A stretch of 64,000 bases of DNA from Streptomyces sp. NBC_00554 (GTDB lineage: Bacteria; Actinomycetota; Actinomycetes; Streptomycetales; Streptomycetaceae): positions 6,262,001 to 6,326,000 of the forward strand of contig NZ_CP107799.1 in the NCBI RefSeq assembly GCF_041431135.1, given 5' to 3'. The position numbers and the translations under genes were made by a program. Shown in pieces: positions 42,586-50,700 of this stretch (positions within the stretch are counted from its first letter, which is position 1; each line of letters begins with the position of its first letter). A model generated the notes under the pieces. That model saw only the letters and a list, made by a program, of their open reading frames with translations, made no database searches and was not told the DNA's origin.

Positions 42586-42915
42586 ATGATCCGAGCGCGA
42601 GCCCGAGCCCGGGGCATCATGCGTCCCGCCTCCCTGCTGCTCCTGCTGCTCGTCGAGGTCGCTCTGCTCGACTCCGGCAGCCTCGTCGCCGCCGTCGCCG
42701 TCGCGTTCACCGCGACCGCCGCGGCCGGTTCCGCGCTCGCCGTCTGTGCGCTCATTGGCTCGCGCTGCGCGCCCGCCGTGCCGCGTACGCGCGTACGGAC
42801 GGCCATCCGCGACCGCGAGCACCGTACGGCGTTCCTGCCCCAGCGTGATCCCGACGCGGCGGGGCGTTCACGTCCCCGGGCGCCGGGGCGTGCCCTCCTG
42901 ACGGCCGCCGCGTAG
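42586..42915 (+). CDS. DUF6412 protein
   Basis: A 109-residue protein with a hydrophobic hairpin (PASLLLLLLVEVALLDSGSLVAAVAVAFTATAAAGSALAVCALIG) and a basic cytoplasmic tail ending RRAPGRALLTAAA-like sequence. It has GGGGGAG just upstream and lies 89 bases before yidC, the usual partner of DUF6412 in Streptomyces. It is probably an accessory membrane protein. The family has no assigned function. Confidence 0.75.
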   Translation: MIRARARARGIMRPASLLLLLLVEVALLDSGSLVAAVAVAFTATAAAGSALAVCALIGSRCAPAVPRTRVRTAIRDREHRTAFLPQRDPDAAGRSRPRAPGRALLTAAA

Positions 42916-43004
42916 GGCACCTCTTTCCCTGAGCAGACCCCGCGTGGGTCGTCATGCCGCCATCTCGTACTTCCGGCACGACGAGACCCTCGGAGGGCTC
43001 ACCC

Positions 43005-43736
43005 ATGTCCACGTTCCTGTCCGCTTTCGCACGCCTCGTCGAGCAGCTCGCCGACCTGCTCCAGCCGTTGTTCCACGCCTCCGCGGCGGCCGCCGCGATC
43101 GTCCTGTTCACCGCGTTCGTACGACTTCTCGTGCATCCCCTGTCCCGGTCGGCGGCGCGCGGACAGCGGGCGCGCACCAAGCTCCAGCCGCGGATCGCGG
43201 AGCTGCGCAAGAAGCACGCGAAGAATCCCGAGAAGCTGCGGACGGCGGTGCTGGAGCTGCACACGGCGGAGAAGGTGTCGCCCCTGTCCGGGATTCTGCC
43301 CAGCCTGCTTCAGCTGCCGGCCTTCTTCCTGCTCTACCACCTGTTCTCCAGCTCGACGATCGGCGGCGAGGCCAACGGCCTGCTGGCCCACAAGCTCTTC
43401 GCCGCGCCCCTCGGCGACCGCTGGGCGGACGCGCTGGGCGACGGCGGGGTCCTCGGGGCGTCGGGGCTCGTCTACCTCGCCCTCTTCGCGATCGTCGGCT
43501 CGGTCGCGACCTTCAACTACCGGCGTACGAAGCGGATGGTGGCCGCGAACGCCCCGGTGGCCGACAGCGACCAGCCGGTGCCCGGGCTCGGCGCGATCAC
43601 CAAGGTCATGCCGTTCATGTCCTTCATCACCCTCGTCAGCGTGGCGGTGATGCCGCTGGCGGCCGCGCTGTACATGGTGACCAGCACGACGTGGAGTGCG
43701 GTGGAACGGGCGTTCCTGTACCCCCTGAACACGTGA
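43005..43736 (+). CDS. yidC: YidC/Oxa1-type membrane protein insertase
   Basis: A 243-residue insertase of the short Gram-positive YidC2-like type. Five helices are visible, including IVLFTAFVRLLVHPLSRSAARGQRARTKLQPRIAELRKKHAKNPEK, the cytoplasmic coiled hairpin with the conserved arginine in the first helix (FVRLLVHPL). KVMPFMSFITLVSVAVMPLAAALYMVTSTTW is the last pair. It inserts and folds membrane proteins. ATG 43005 has GGAGGG. This is a paralogue of the main chromosomal yidC, since it is not next to rnpA/rpmH. Confidence 0.9.
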   Translation: MSTFLSAFARLVEQLADLLQPLFHASAAAAAIVLFTAFVRLLVHPLSRSAARGQRARTKLQPRIAELRKKHAKNPEKLRTAVLELHTAEKVSPLSGILPSLLQLPAFFLLYHLFSSSTIGGEANGLLAHKLFAAPLGDRWADALGDGGVLGASGLVYLALFAIVGSVATFNYRRTKRMVAANAPVADSDQPVPGLGAITKVMPFMSFITLVSVAVMPLAAALYMVTSTTWSAVERAFLYPLNT

Positions 43737-43876
43737 GGGTGGTCTCTTGAGGACGTGAGGGTGGTCCCAGTCCGTGATCAGGGTCTTGCGGACTGGACGC
43801 CGAGCTTGGACGATCGACCAGTCATCCGATGGCTGCACCTGTCGGACGACTGCCGCGATCGAGGGAGATTGTGATC

Positions 43877-44734
43877 ATGAAGCTGCTGCGAGTCGGTACG
43901 GCGGGGTCTGAGCGGCCCGCGCTGCTCGATGCCGAGGGGACCCTGCGGGATCTCTCGGGGGTCGTCCCGGACATCGACGGGGCGCTGCTCGCCGACGCCG
44001 CCGCGCTCGGCCGGATCCGTTCCGCCGCCGAGTCCGGTGAACTGCCCGCGCTGGACGCCGCCGGGCTGCGCGTCGGGCCGCCGCTCGCCCGTATCGGCAA
44101 GGTCGTGTGCATCGGGCTGAACTACCACGACCACGCCCGCGAGACCGGCGCCGAGCCGCCCGCCGAGCCGGTGATCTTCTTCAAGGCGGCGGACACGGTG
44201 ATCGGCCCGAACGACACGGTGCTCGTGCCGCGCAAGTCCGTGAAGACCGACTGGGAGGTCGAGCTCGCGGTCGTCATCGGCCGCACCGCGCGCTACCTGG
44301 AGTCCCACGAGGAGGCGCTCGCGCACGTCGCCGGGTACGCGGTGGCGCACGACGTCTCCGAGCGCGAGTTCCAGATCGAGCGCGGCGGGACCTGGGACAA
44401 GGGCAAGAACTGCGAGACGTTCAACCCGCTGGGCCCCTGGCTGGTGACCTCGGACGAGGTGCCGGACCCGCAGAACCTGGCGCTGAAGCTCTGGGTCAAC
44501 GGCGAGCTCAAGCAGAACGGGACGACGGCCGAGCAGATCTTCCCGGTCGCCGAAGTGGTGCGGTACGTAAGCCAGTTCATGACGCTGTACCCGGGTGACG
44601 TCATCAACACCGGTACGCCGGCGGGGGTTGCCCTGGGGGCGCCGGAGCCCAAGCCGTTCCTGCGGGCCGGCGATGTGGTGGAGCTGGAGATCGAGGGGCT
44701 GGGCCGTCAGAGGCAGGAACTCAAGGACGCCTGA
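43877..44734 (+). CDS. fumarylacetoacetate hydrolase family protein
   Basis: A 285-residue FAH-superfamily enzyme. IGKVVCIGLNYHDHARETG marks the domain start, and VILF-like strand VIFFKAADTVIG, KTDWEVELAVVIG (metal-binding glutamates) and YAVAHDVSEREFQIERGGTWDKGKNCETFNPLGPWLV (metal-binding aspartate and the KG lid) complete the set. Members are hydrolases, decarboxylases or hydratases of 2-oxo acids in aromatic catabolism; the 2,4-diketo-3-deoxy-sugar branch is also possible. ATG 43877 has GAGGGAGA upstream. It is convergent with the heme-degrading-like gene. Confidence 0.9.
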   Translation: MKLLRVGTAGSERPALLDAEGTLRDLSGVVPDIDGALLADAAALGRIRSAAESGELPALDAAGLRVGPPLARIGKVVCIGLNYHDHARETGAEPPAEPVIFFKAADTVIGPNDTVLVPRKSVKTDWEVELAVVIGRTARYLESHEEALAHVAGYAVAHDVSEREFQIERGGTWDKGKNCETFNPLGPWLVTSDEVPDPQNLALKLWVNGELKQNGTTAEQIFPVAEVVRYVSQFMTLYPGDVINTGTPAGVALGAPEPKPFLRAGDVVELEIEGLGRQRQELKDA

Positions 44735-44752
44735 GCTGTACGAAGTCGAGGT

Positions 44753-44784
44753 GTACGGGGTTGGGGGCGCCCCCAACCCCGTAC
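44753..44784. terminator. perfect 32-base palindrome, bidirectional terminator
   Basis: GTACGGGGTTGGGGGC is followed at once by its exact reverse complement, so the stem closes with no designed loop. It lies between the convergent stops of the FAH and heme-degrading-like genes (44734 and 44800). Confidence 0.8.
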
Positions 44785-44799
44785 GCACTCAGCGACTTC

Positions 44800-45261
44800 T
44801 CAACCCTTGAAGCGCTCCAGCGCCGCCACCACCATCGCGTGGTCCTCCACCTGCGGCAGCCCCGACACCACCACCGTGCCGACAACTCCCGCCCCCTCGA
44901 CCGCGATCGGGAACGCGCCGCCGTGCGCCGCGTACGTGTCGGGGTCGAGGCGCGAGGACTCCTCGAACGTCGTGCCCTTGGCCCGGAAGCGGGAGCCGAC
45001 GAGGTAGGAGGAGGAGCCGTAGCGCTCGACGACGCGGCGCTTGCGGTCGATCCAGGCGTCGTTGTCCGGGGTGGAGCCGGGCAGGGCGGCGTGGAAGAGC
45101 TGCTGGCCGCCGCGGCGGATGTCGATGGCGACGGGAGCGGCCTGCTCGCGGGCCATGTCCACGAGCAGCGAGCCGAGTGCCCAGGCGTCGTCGTGCGTGA
45201 AGTGCGGGAGCGTCAACCGGCGCTCCTGCTCCTCCAGTTCAGGAATGCTGGGGGCGCTCAC
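44800..45261 (-). CDS. UPF0303/HbpS-like heme-degrading domain protein
   Basis: A 153-residue protein of the GlcG/HbpS fold: LVDMAREQAAPVAIDIRRGGQQLFHAALPGSTPDNDAWIDRKRRVVERYG and YAAHGGAFPIAVEGAGVVGTVVVSGLPQVEDHAMVVAALERF. The GGxxPI and SGLPQxxDH motifs are typical of UPF0303. Relatives bind heme and generate or degrade it; activity here is not shown. GTG 45261 overlaps the upstream Gfo/Idh stop by four bases (GTGA), so the two are translationally coupled and probably act in one pathway. Confidence 0.85.
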   Translation of the reverse strand: MSAPSIPELEEQERRLTLPHFTHDDAWALGSLLVDMAREQAAPVAIDIRRGGQQLFHAALPGSTPDNDAWIDRKRRVVERYGSSSYLVGSRFRAKGTTFEESSRLDPDTYAAHGGAFPIAVEGAGVVGTVVVSGLPQVEDHAMVVAALERFKG

Positions 45262-46382
45262 AGGGACACCACCACTCCCTCGGCGGCGGAGCGGCGGGCC
45301 GCCTCCAGGACGTCGAGGGCGGCCGCGGCCTCGTGCGCGGTGACCGGGTTCGGGCCGCCGTCGCGGAGGGCGGCGGCGACGGCCGCGTAGTACTCGGGGT
45401 ACGCGCCCGGGAGCGTGGGCTCCGGTCGGCCGCCGCCCGTGAGCGGGGACTCGCCGGCGCCGACGCGGCCCCACAGGGACTCGGGCTCCACACCCCACTC
45501 CTCGTCGGTGTCCGTGGGGCGCTTGCCCTCGCGCAGGGCCGCCTCCTGCGGGTCGAGGCCGTACTTCACGTAACCGGCCTGCGAGCCGAGGACGCGGAAA
45601 CGCGGGCCGAGTTGGGCGGTGGTCGCGGAGACGTAGAGGTGGGAGCGGACGCCGTTCTCGTGGGTGATCGCGATGAACGTGTCGTCGTCCGTCTCGGCGC
45701 CCGGGCGGCGGATGTCCGACTCGGCGTACACCGAGGTCGCGGGGCCGAAGAGGACCAGCGCCTGGTCGACGACGTGGCTGCCGAGGTCGTAGAGGAGACC
45801 TCCGATCTCTGCCGGGTCGCCGGACTCGCGCCAGCCGCCCTTGGGCTGCGGACGCCAGCGCTCGAAGCGGGACTCGAAGCGCCAGGCGTCGCCCAACTCG
45901 CCCTCGGCGAGCAGCTTGCGGAGTGTCAGGAAGTCGTTGTCCCAGCGGCGGTTCTGGAAGACGGAGAGGAGCAGGCCGCGTTCGTCGGCCAGGGCGGCCA
46001 GCTCGCGGGCCTCCGCCGCCGTACCGGCGAGGGGCTTGTCGACGACGACCGGCAGGCCCGCCTTGAGGGCGGCGGTCGCGATCGGGACGTGGGTCTTGTT
46101 CGGGGACGCGATGACGATCAGGTCCAGCTCGTCGGCGCGGGCCCACAGGTCGTCGGGGGTCGCGGCGAAGCGGAGCCCGTCGCCGAACTCGGCGCGGGCC
46201 TGCTCCTGCCGCTCCGGGTTCGAGGTGACGACCGTGTCGAGGGCCAGGCCCTCGGTCGCCGCGATCAGGGGGGCGTGGAAGACGGAGCCCGCGAGGCCGT
46301 AGCCGACGAGGGCTACGCGGAGGGGGCCACCCGGGGTGCGGGGGGCGGCGGGCGTGCCGGGATCAGAACCTGTGCCAGTCAT
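45258..46382 (-). CDS. Gfo/Idh/MocA family oxidoreductase
   Basis: A 374-residue NAD(P)-dependent dehydrogenase. The Rossmann fold begins LRVALVGYGLAGSVFHAPLI, and EKP-type motif DKPLAGTAAEARELAALADE holds the catalytic lysine. FQNRRWDNDFLTLRKLL and GGLLYDLGSHVVDQAL (catalytic His of the DxGxH motif) follow, in the scyllo-inositol-dehydrogenase-like branch. Start ATG 46382 has AAGTGGA. It shares a divergent promoter with a ROK regulator, whose operator-like palindrome lies in the spacer. Substrate is probably a sugar or inositol. Confidence 0.9.
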   Translation of the reverse strand: MTGTGSDPGTPAAPRTPGGPLRVALVGYGLAGSVFHAPLIAATEGLALDTVVTSNPERQEQARAEFGDGLRFAATPDDLWARADELDLIVIASPNKTHVPIATAALKAGLPVVVDKPLAGTAAEARELAALADERGLLLSVFQNRRWDNDFLTLRKLLAEGELGDAWRFESRFERWRPQPKGGWRESGDPAEIGGLLYDLGSHVVDQALVLFGPATSVYAESDIRRPGAETDDDTFIAITHENGVRSHLYVSATTAQLGPRFRVLGSQAGYVKYGLDPQEAALREGKRPTDTDEEWGVEPESLWGRVGAGESPLTGGGRPEPTLPGAYPEYYAAVAAALRDGGPNPVTAHEAAAALDVLEAARRSAAEGVVVSL

Positions 46383-46389
46383 ACGTCCA

Positions 46390-46412
46390 CTTTCGCAACG
46401 CTGTTGCCAAAG
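46390..46412. promoter_or_regulatory. candidate ROK operator
   Basis: CTTTCGCAAC-GCT-GTTGCCAAAG is a 10-base inverted repeat with one mismatch and a 3-base centre. It lies between the divergent Gfo/Idh (start 46382) and ROK (start 46430) genes, overlapping the start regions of both. Confidence 0.65.
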
Positions 46413-46429
46413 TGCAAGCGCGGAGGACA

Positions 46430-47608
46430 ATGGCGTACGTGAACAGGAACGATGCGGGGTCGGGAGCGGGTCTGCCAGGTGTACGAGGTCGGGGTCGCGG
46501 TGTGGAGGCCGGCGGCGCGGGAGTGAACCTGCTCGCCCTGCGCAGCCACAACGCCGCGCTCGTGCTCGACCTGCTGCGCACGGCCGGGCCCGTCGGCATC
46601 AGCCGTCTCGAACTCGCCGAGCGGACCGGGCTGACCCCCCAGGCAGTCAGCAAGATCACGGCCCGGCTGCGGGCCGACGGGTTCGCGGCGGAGGCGGGCC
46701 GCCGAGCCTCCACGGGCGGCAAGCCCCGCACGGTGCTGCGGCTCGTACCGGACGCCGGCCACGCCGTCGGGCTCCACCTCGACCGGGACGAGCTGACGGC
46801 CGTGCTCTGCGATCTCACCGGAGCGGTGGTCGGGGAGCGGAAGGCCCCGCTCGATCTGGGAGGCGGGGCGGACGCGGTGGTCGAGGACGCCGCGGGAGAG
46901 GTAGAGGCGCTGCTCACGGGGGTGGCCTCCGTGCTGGGCGTGGGGGTCGCTCTGCCCGGACCCCTCGATCACACGCGAGGGGTGCTGCACCGGGTCACCG
47001 GATTTCCGGAGTGGGACGGGTTTCCGCTGCGGGATGCCCTGGCGAGGCGGCTCGGGGTCCCGGTGGTCGTCGACAAGGACACCAACGCGGCCGCGCTGGG
47101 GCTCGCGGTCGGAGGCGGACTCGGGGCCACCGGCAACGGCTCCGGATCCTTCGCGTATCTGCATCTCGGTACGGGGCTGGGGGCCGGGCTCGTGATCGGC
47201 GGGACCGTGCATCGGGGAGCCCGCACGGGGGCGGGGGAGTTCGGACACCAGGTCATTCAGCTGGACGGCCCGTTGTGCGGGTGCGGCGACCGGGGATGCG
47301 TTGAGGTCCTGTGTCTGGCCGCGGTGGCGCGCGGCGCGGTGGACGAGGCGGCGCGGGTGCTGGGGGTGGCGGCGGCGAATCTGGTGGGGCTGCTGGACAT
47401 TGACGTGGTGCTGCTGGGCGGGCGCACGGTGGCAGCGCACCAGGAGGACTTCGTACGGGGGGTCGGTGCGGTGCTGGACGAACGGGCCCGGCGTGAGGGC
47501 GTGGCGGCGGGGGTTCCTGTGCGGGTTGCTCCGGGTGGGGAACGGGGGGTTGCGGAGGGGGCTGCGCAGTTGTTGCTGGGGCCGTTGTTCGGGTGGGGGG
47601 AGGGGTGA
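46430..47608 (+). CDS. ROK family transcriptional regulator
   Basis: A 392-residue ROK repressor. The winged helix is in residues about 45-95 (VLDLLRTAGPVGISRLELAERTGLTPQAVSKITARLRADGFAAEAG). The sugar-kinase-like domain has GVALPGPLD, VVVDKDTNAAALG, YLHLGTGLGAGLVIGGTVHRGARTGAGEFGHQV and the ROK zinc motif CGCGDRGCVEV. It likely senses a sugar and controls the divergent Gfo/Idh-heme-domain operon and itself. ATG 46430 has GGAGG close upstream; a GTG eight bases later is an alternative. Confidence 0.92.
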   Translation: MAYVNRNDAGSGAGLPGVRGRGRGVEAGGAGVNLLALRSHNAALVLDLLRTAGPVGISRLELAERTGLTPQAVSKITARLRADGFAAEAGRRASTGGKPRTVLRLVPDAGHAVGLHLDRDELTAVLCDLTGAVVGERKAPLDLGGGADAVVEDAAGEVEALLTGVASVLGVGVALPGPLDHTRGVLHRVTGFPEWDGFPLRDALARRLGVPVVVDKDTNAAALGLAVGGGLGATGNGSGSFAYLHLGTGLGAGLVIGGTVHRGARTGAGEFGHQVIQLDGPLCGCGDRGCVEVLCLAAVARGAVDEAARVLGVAAANLVGLLDIDVVLLGGRTVAAHQEDFVRGVGAVLDERARREGVAAGVPVRVAPGGERGVAEGAAQLLLGPLFGWGEG

Positions 47609-47655
47609 GGGTGGTGGGGTTTCGCCCCTCCGCCGCCACCCATTCCCGTACCTGG

Positions 47656-47687
47656 AGGCGCCGCCCCCACGGGTGGGTGGGGCGCCG
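47656..47687. terminator. possible bidirectional terminator
   Basis: GGCGCC-GC-CCCCAC pairs with GTGGGG-CGCC across a short GGGTGG loop, with a two-base bulge. It lies between the convergent ROK (stop 47608) and Rhs (stop 47702) genes. Confidence 0.5.
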
Positions 47688-47701
47688 CTTCCGCGGACGG
47701 T

Positions 47702-50700
47702 TCAGATCGGGTACGCCGTGTGAATGTTGCCGTCGCGGATGACGACTTCGACGACATTGGTCGTCTGCCCGCTGCCGTTCACGCCGACGGGGCTGCCGTA
47801 GTCGAAGCGGTGCAGGTGGGTGTCCTGTCCGGCCCGTGCCCGTGGGTTGGGCAGGGCGGGCGTTCCGTCGATGCCTTCCCGGAGCCGTCGGCCCAGCGCG
47901 AAGTCGTCGCCGTCCCAGAGGAAGTTGTCGTTGAACTCACCGGGCAGTGAGGGCTCGGGGCCGGTGGGGTCCGCGTTCTCCCGTACCCGGTCCTGGGCGC
48001 CGGGGCCGTGCTGGCCCTCGATGTGGTTCTCGCGTGCCGTGGTGATCCCGTGATTGCCCTCGCAGCTCACCAGACCCCAGGGATCGGTGAAGCGGAGCGG
48101 GTTGCTGACGTACGCGTGATGATTCGGCGCGGGGGCCAGGCCCAGCGGGTCGGGACTGATGTAACGGGCGTTCTCGGGGTCGTAGTAACGCCGGAAGTTG
48201 TAGCGGAGGCCTGTCTCGGCGTCGTGGTACTGCCCGGGGAAACGCAGCGGGCAGTCGACCAGGTCGCCCGAGCCGCCAAGGGCCGTGCCCCAAAGGGTGG
48301 TGCGGGCCCGCCAGGCGATGCGGCCCTTCTCGTCGACCAGTTCGGTGGGGGTGCCGACCAGGTCGGTGACGATGGCGTAGAAGCGGCGGTCGACCTCGTC
48401 CTGGTCGGTGTCCTGGTCGACCTGAAGCAGCGCGCGGTCGGTACCGGGGGCCCATTCCCAGCTTCGGGTGGGACCACCGGCGGAACTGCTCTGTTCCGCC
48501 AGGTGCGAGCCGTCCCAGGTGAAGACGGTCTCCTCCTCGGCCGACCGGCCGTCGTCGGACAGCAGGCGTTTGGCGGTACGCCGGCCAAGACCGTCGTAGA
48601 CATACGCCCAGCGGCGCCCGTCCGGGGTGGTGACCTGAGTGAGCCGGTCCTCGGCGTCCCAGGTGTACGTCCACTCCCGTGCGCCGCCGGACAGCAGCCT
48701 GCGCGACTGCCGGACGAGGCGCCCCTGCGCGTCATGGACGTACGTGACGTGACCGGCCCGGCGTACGAGCGTGCCGTCGTGGACACGCTCCCCCTGCGGT
48801 CCCTCGGGTGCGTCGGCCCGGCTGAGGTTGCCCGCGGCGTCGTACGCGTAGCGCTCCGACCATCCGGTGGCGGAGACTCCCTCCACCCGGCCGAGACGGT
48901 CATGGGCGAATCGGCGCGTGCCGTGGGTCTGGTCCTCGATGGCGGTCAGGCCGCCGTCCTGCCCGTACGTGTACGAGCGGTGCAGCAGCGGTTCGCCGGA
49001 CGGGTCCGCACCGGGGGCGGCCTGTCCGACGACCGTCTGGCCGGTCAGGCGGTGACCGGCGTCCCACTCCTGGGTCAGCACCGCCGTCTCGCCGAGCCGT
49101 CGCTCGGTTTCGTGCCCGGACGCCCCGTATCCGAAGGACAGTTCGTTGTCGGCGAGTTGGACCCGGACGGGGCGGTTGTTCGCGTCCCAGTCCCACCGGC
49201 TGACGGTGCCCGAAGGAGTGCGTCGCTCCACCCGCCGGCCGAGGATGTCGTACGTCGTGTGCAGCGCGCGGCCGTCGCACTCCTCGGTGACGACCCGGCC
49301 CGCCGCGTCACGGGTGAGGGTGAGAGCTGTGTCAGGGGTGACGGCTCCGACCAGCCGGCCCGCCGCGTCATGGGTGAAGGTGGTGACCGCGTCGCCGGAG
49401 CGCCGCTCGACGATCCGCCCGCACGTGTCGCGCACGTAGGTGGTGGTCTCGCCCGCGCCGTTGGTGCGTTCGAGCAGACGGCCTGCCGCGTCGTAAGTGT
49501 AGGAAACGGTACGGCCGTTGAAGTCGGTCTCGCCCACGAGCAGGCCCGCCGGGTCGTACGTGTACGACCACACCGCGCCCGACGCGTTCGTCACGGAGGT
49601 GAGCCGCAGCTCGGTGTCGTAGACGAACCGCACGGTCGAACCGTCCGCGTCGGTACGGGCACAGAGCCGGTCGAAGTGCGTGAACGCGTGGGTGACGCTG
49701 CGGCCGTCGGGGCCGGTGTAGCGGACCGTGTTGCCCTCGCCGTCGTAGGACCAGCGCTCCCTGCTCCCGTCGGGCATGGTCCGCTCGGCGGGGCGGCCCT
49801 CAACAGTCCAGACGGTGCGCGTCGTCGCGCCGGTGGCGTCGACGGACTCGACGATGCGCCCGAAGGCGTCGCGGCTGACGCGGGTGGTACCGCCCAGCGG
49901 CGCGGTGGTGGAGACGGGCAGGCCCAGCGGGCCGGACTCGACGCGGTGGGCCGCTCCCAGCGCGTTGGTGACGCTGAGGAGCCCGCCGGAAGCGTCGTAG
50001 GCGAACGTGGTGACGGCACCGTCGGGGTCCACCGTCGCCGTCGGGCGGCCCTGCTCGTCGTACGCGTAGCCACGCCGGCCGCCGGTCGGCAGGGTGATCG
50101 AAAGCGGTCGGTCGAAGGGGTCGTACTCGGCGGTGGTGGCCGTGCCGTCGGGCCTGACCACCGAAATGAGGTTGCCGCGCTCGTCATAGGTGAAGCGGGA
50201 CGTGTTGCCGAGCGGATCCGTCCGTGAGAGCAGCCGGTTGTACGCGTCCCACTCGGCGTACGTGGTGTTGCCGAGCGGATCGGTCTGGGCGACGACCTGA
50301 CGGCGCTCGTTGTGCCGGTACGTGGTGGTGCGGCCCAGCGAGTCGGTGTAGCGGGTCTCCCGGGCCTCCGGGTCGTAGGCGATGGAGCAGGACAAGTAGC
50401 CGTCGGCGCCTTCGCCCCGTATACAGCGGTCCTGGTCGTCGTAGGTGAAGCGGTACCAGGAACCGTTGCGGTCGGTCCAGGACGTGATGCGTGCCTGGTC
50501 GTCGTAGGTGAGCCTGAGCGGTAGGCCGCTGGAGTTGTGGATCTCGGTGAGATGCCCGTCGGAGCTGTATCCGTAGCGAAGCAGCGTCGTGCCCTCTTCG
50601 CCCGCGGCGGGGTCGCGCAGCCGCAGCCCGACGACGCGGTCGCCCTCGGTGTCGACGTGCAGGTGGCGGCCGCCGGAGTCGCGGACGGCGATGGGCGCGC

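Noticed and set aside
47609..47701. A small immunity gene for the Rhs toxin
   Set aside because: The gap is only 93 bases, mostly hairpin, with no start-stop frame of useful length on either strand.
48008..50227. A 739-codon frame opposite the Rhs repeats
   Set aside because: Repetitive Val/Gly/Arg/Asp composition follows from YD repeats on the other strand; no domain is seen.
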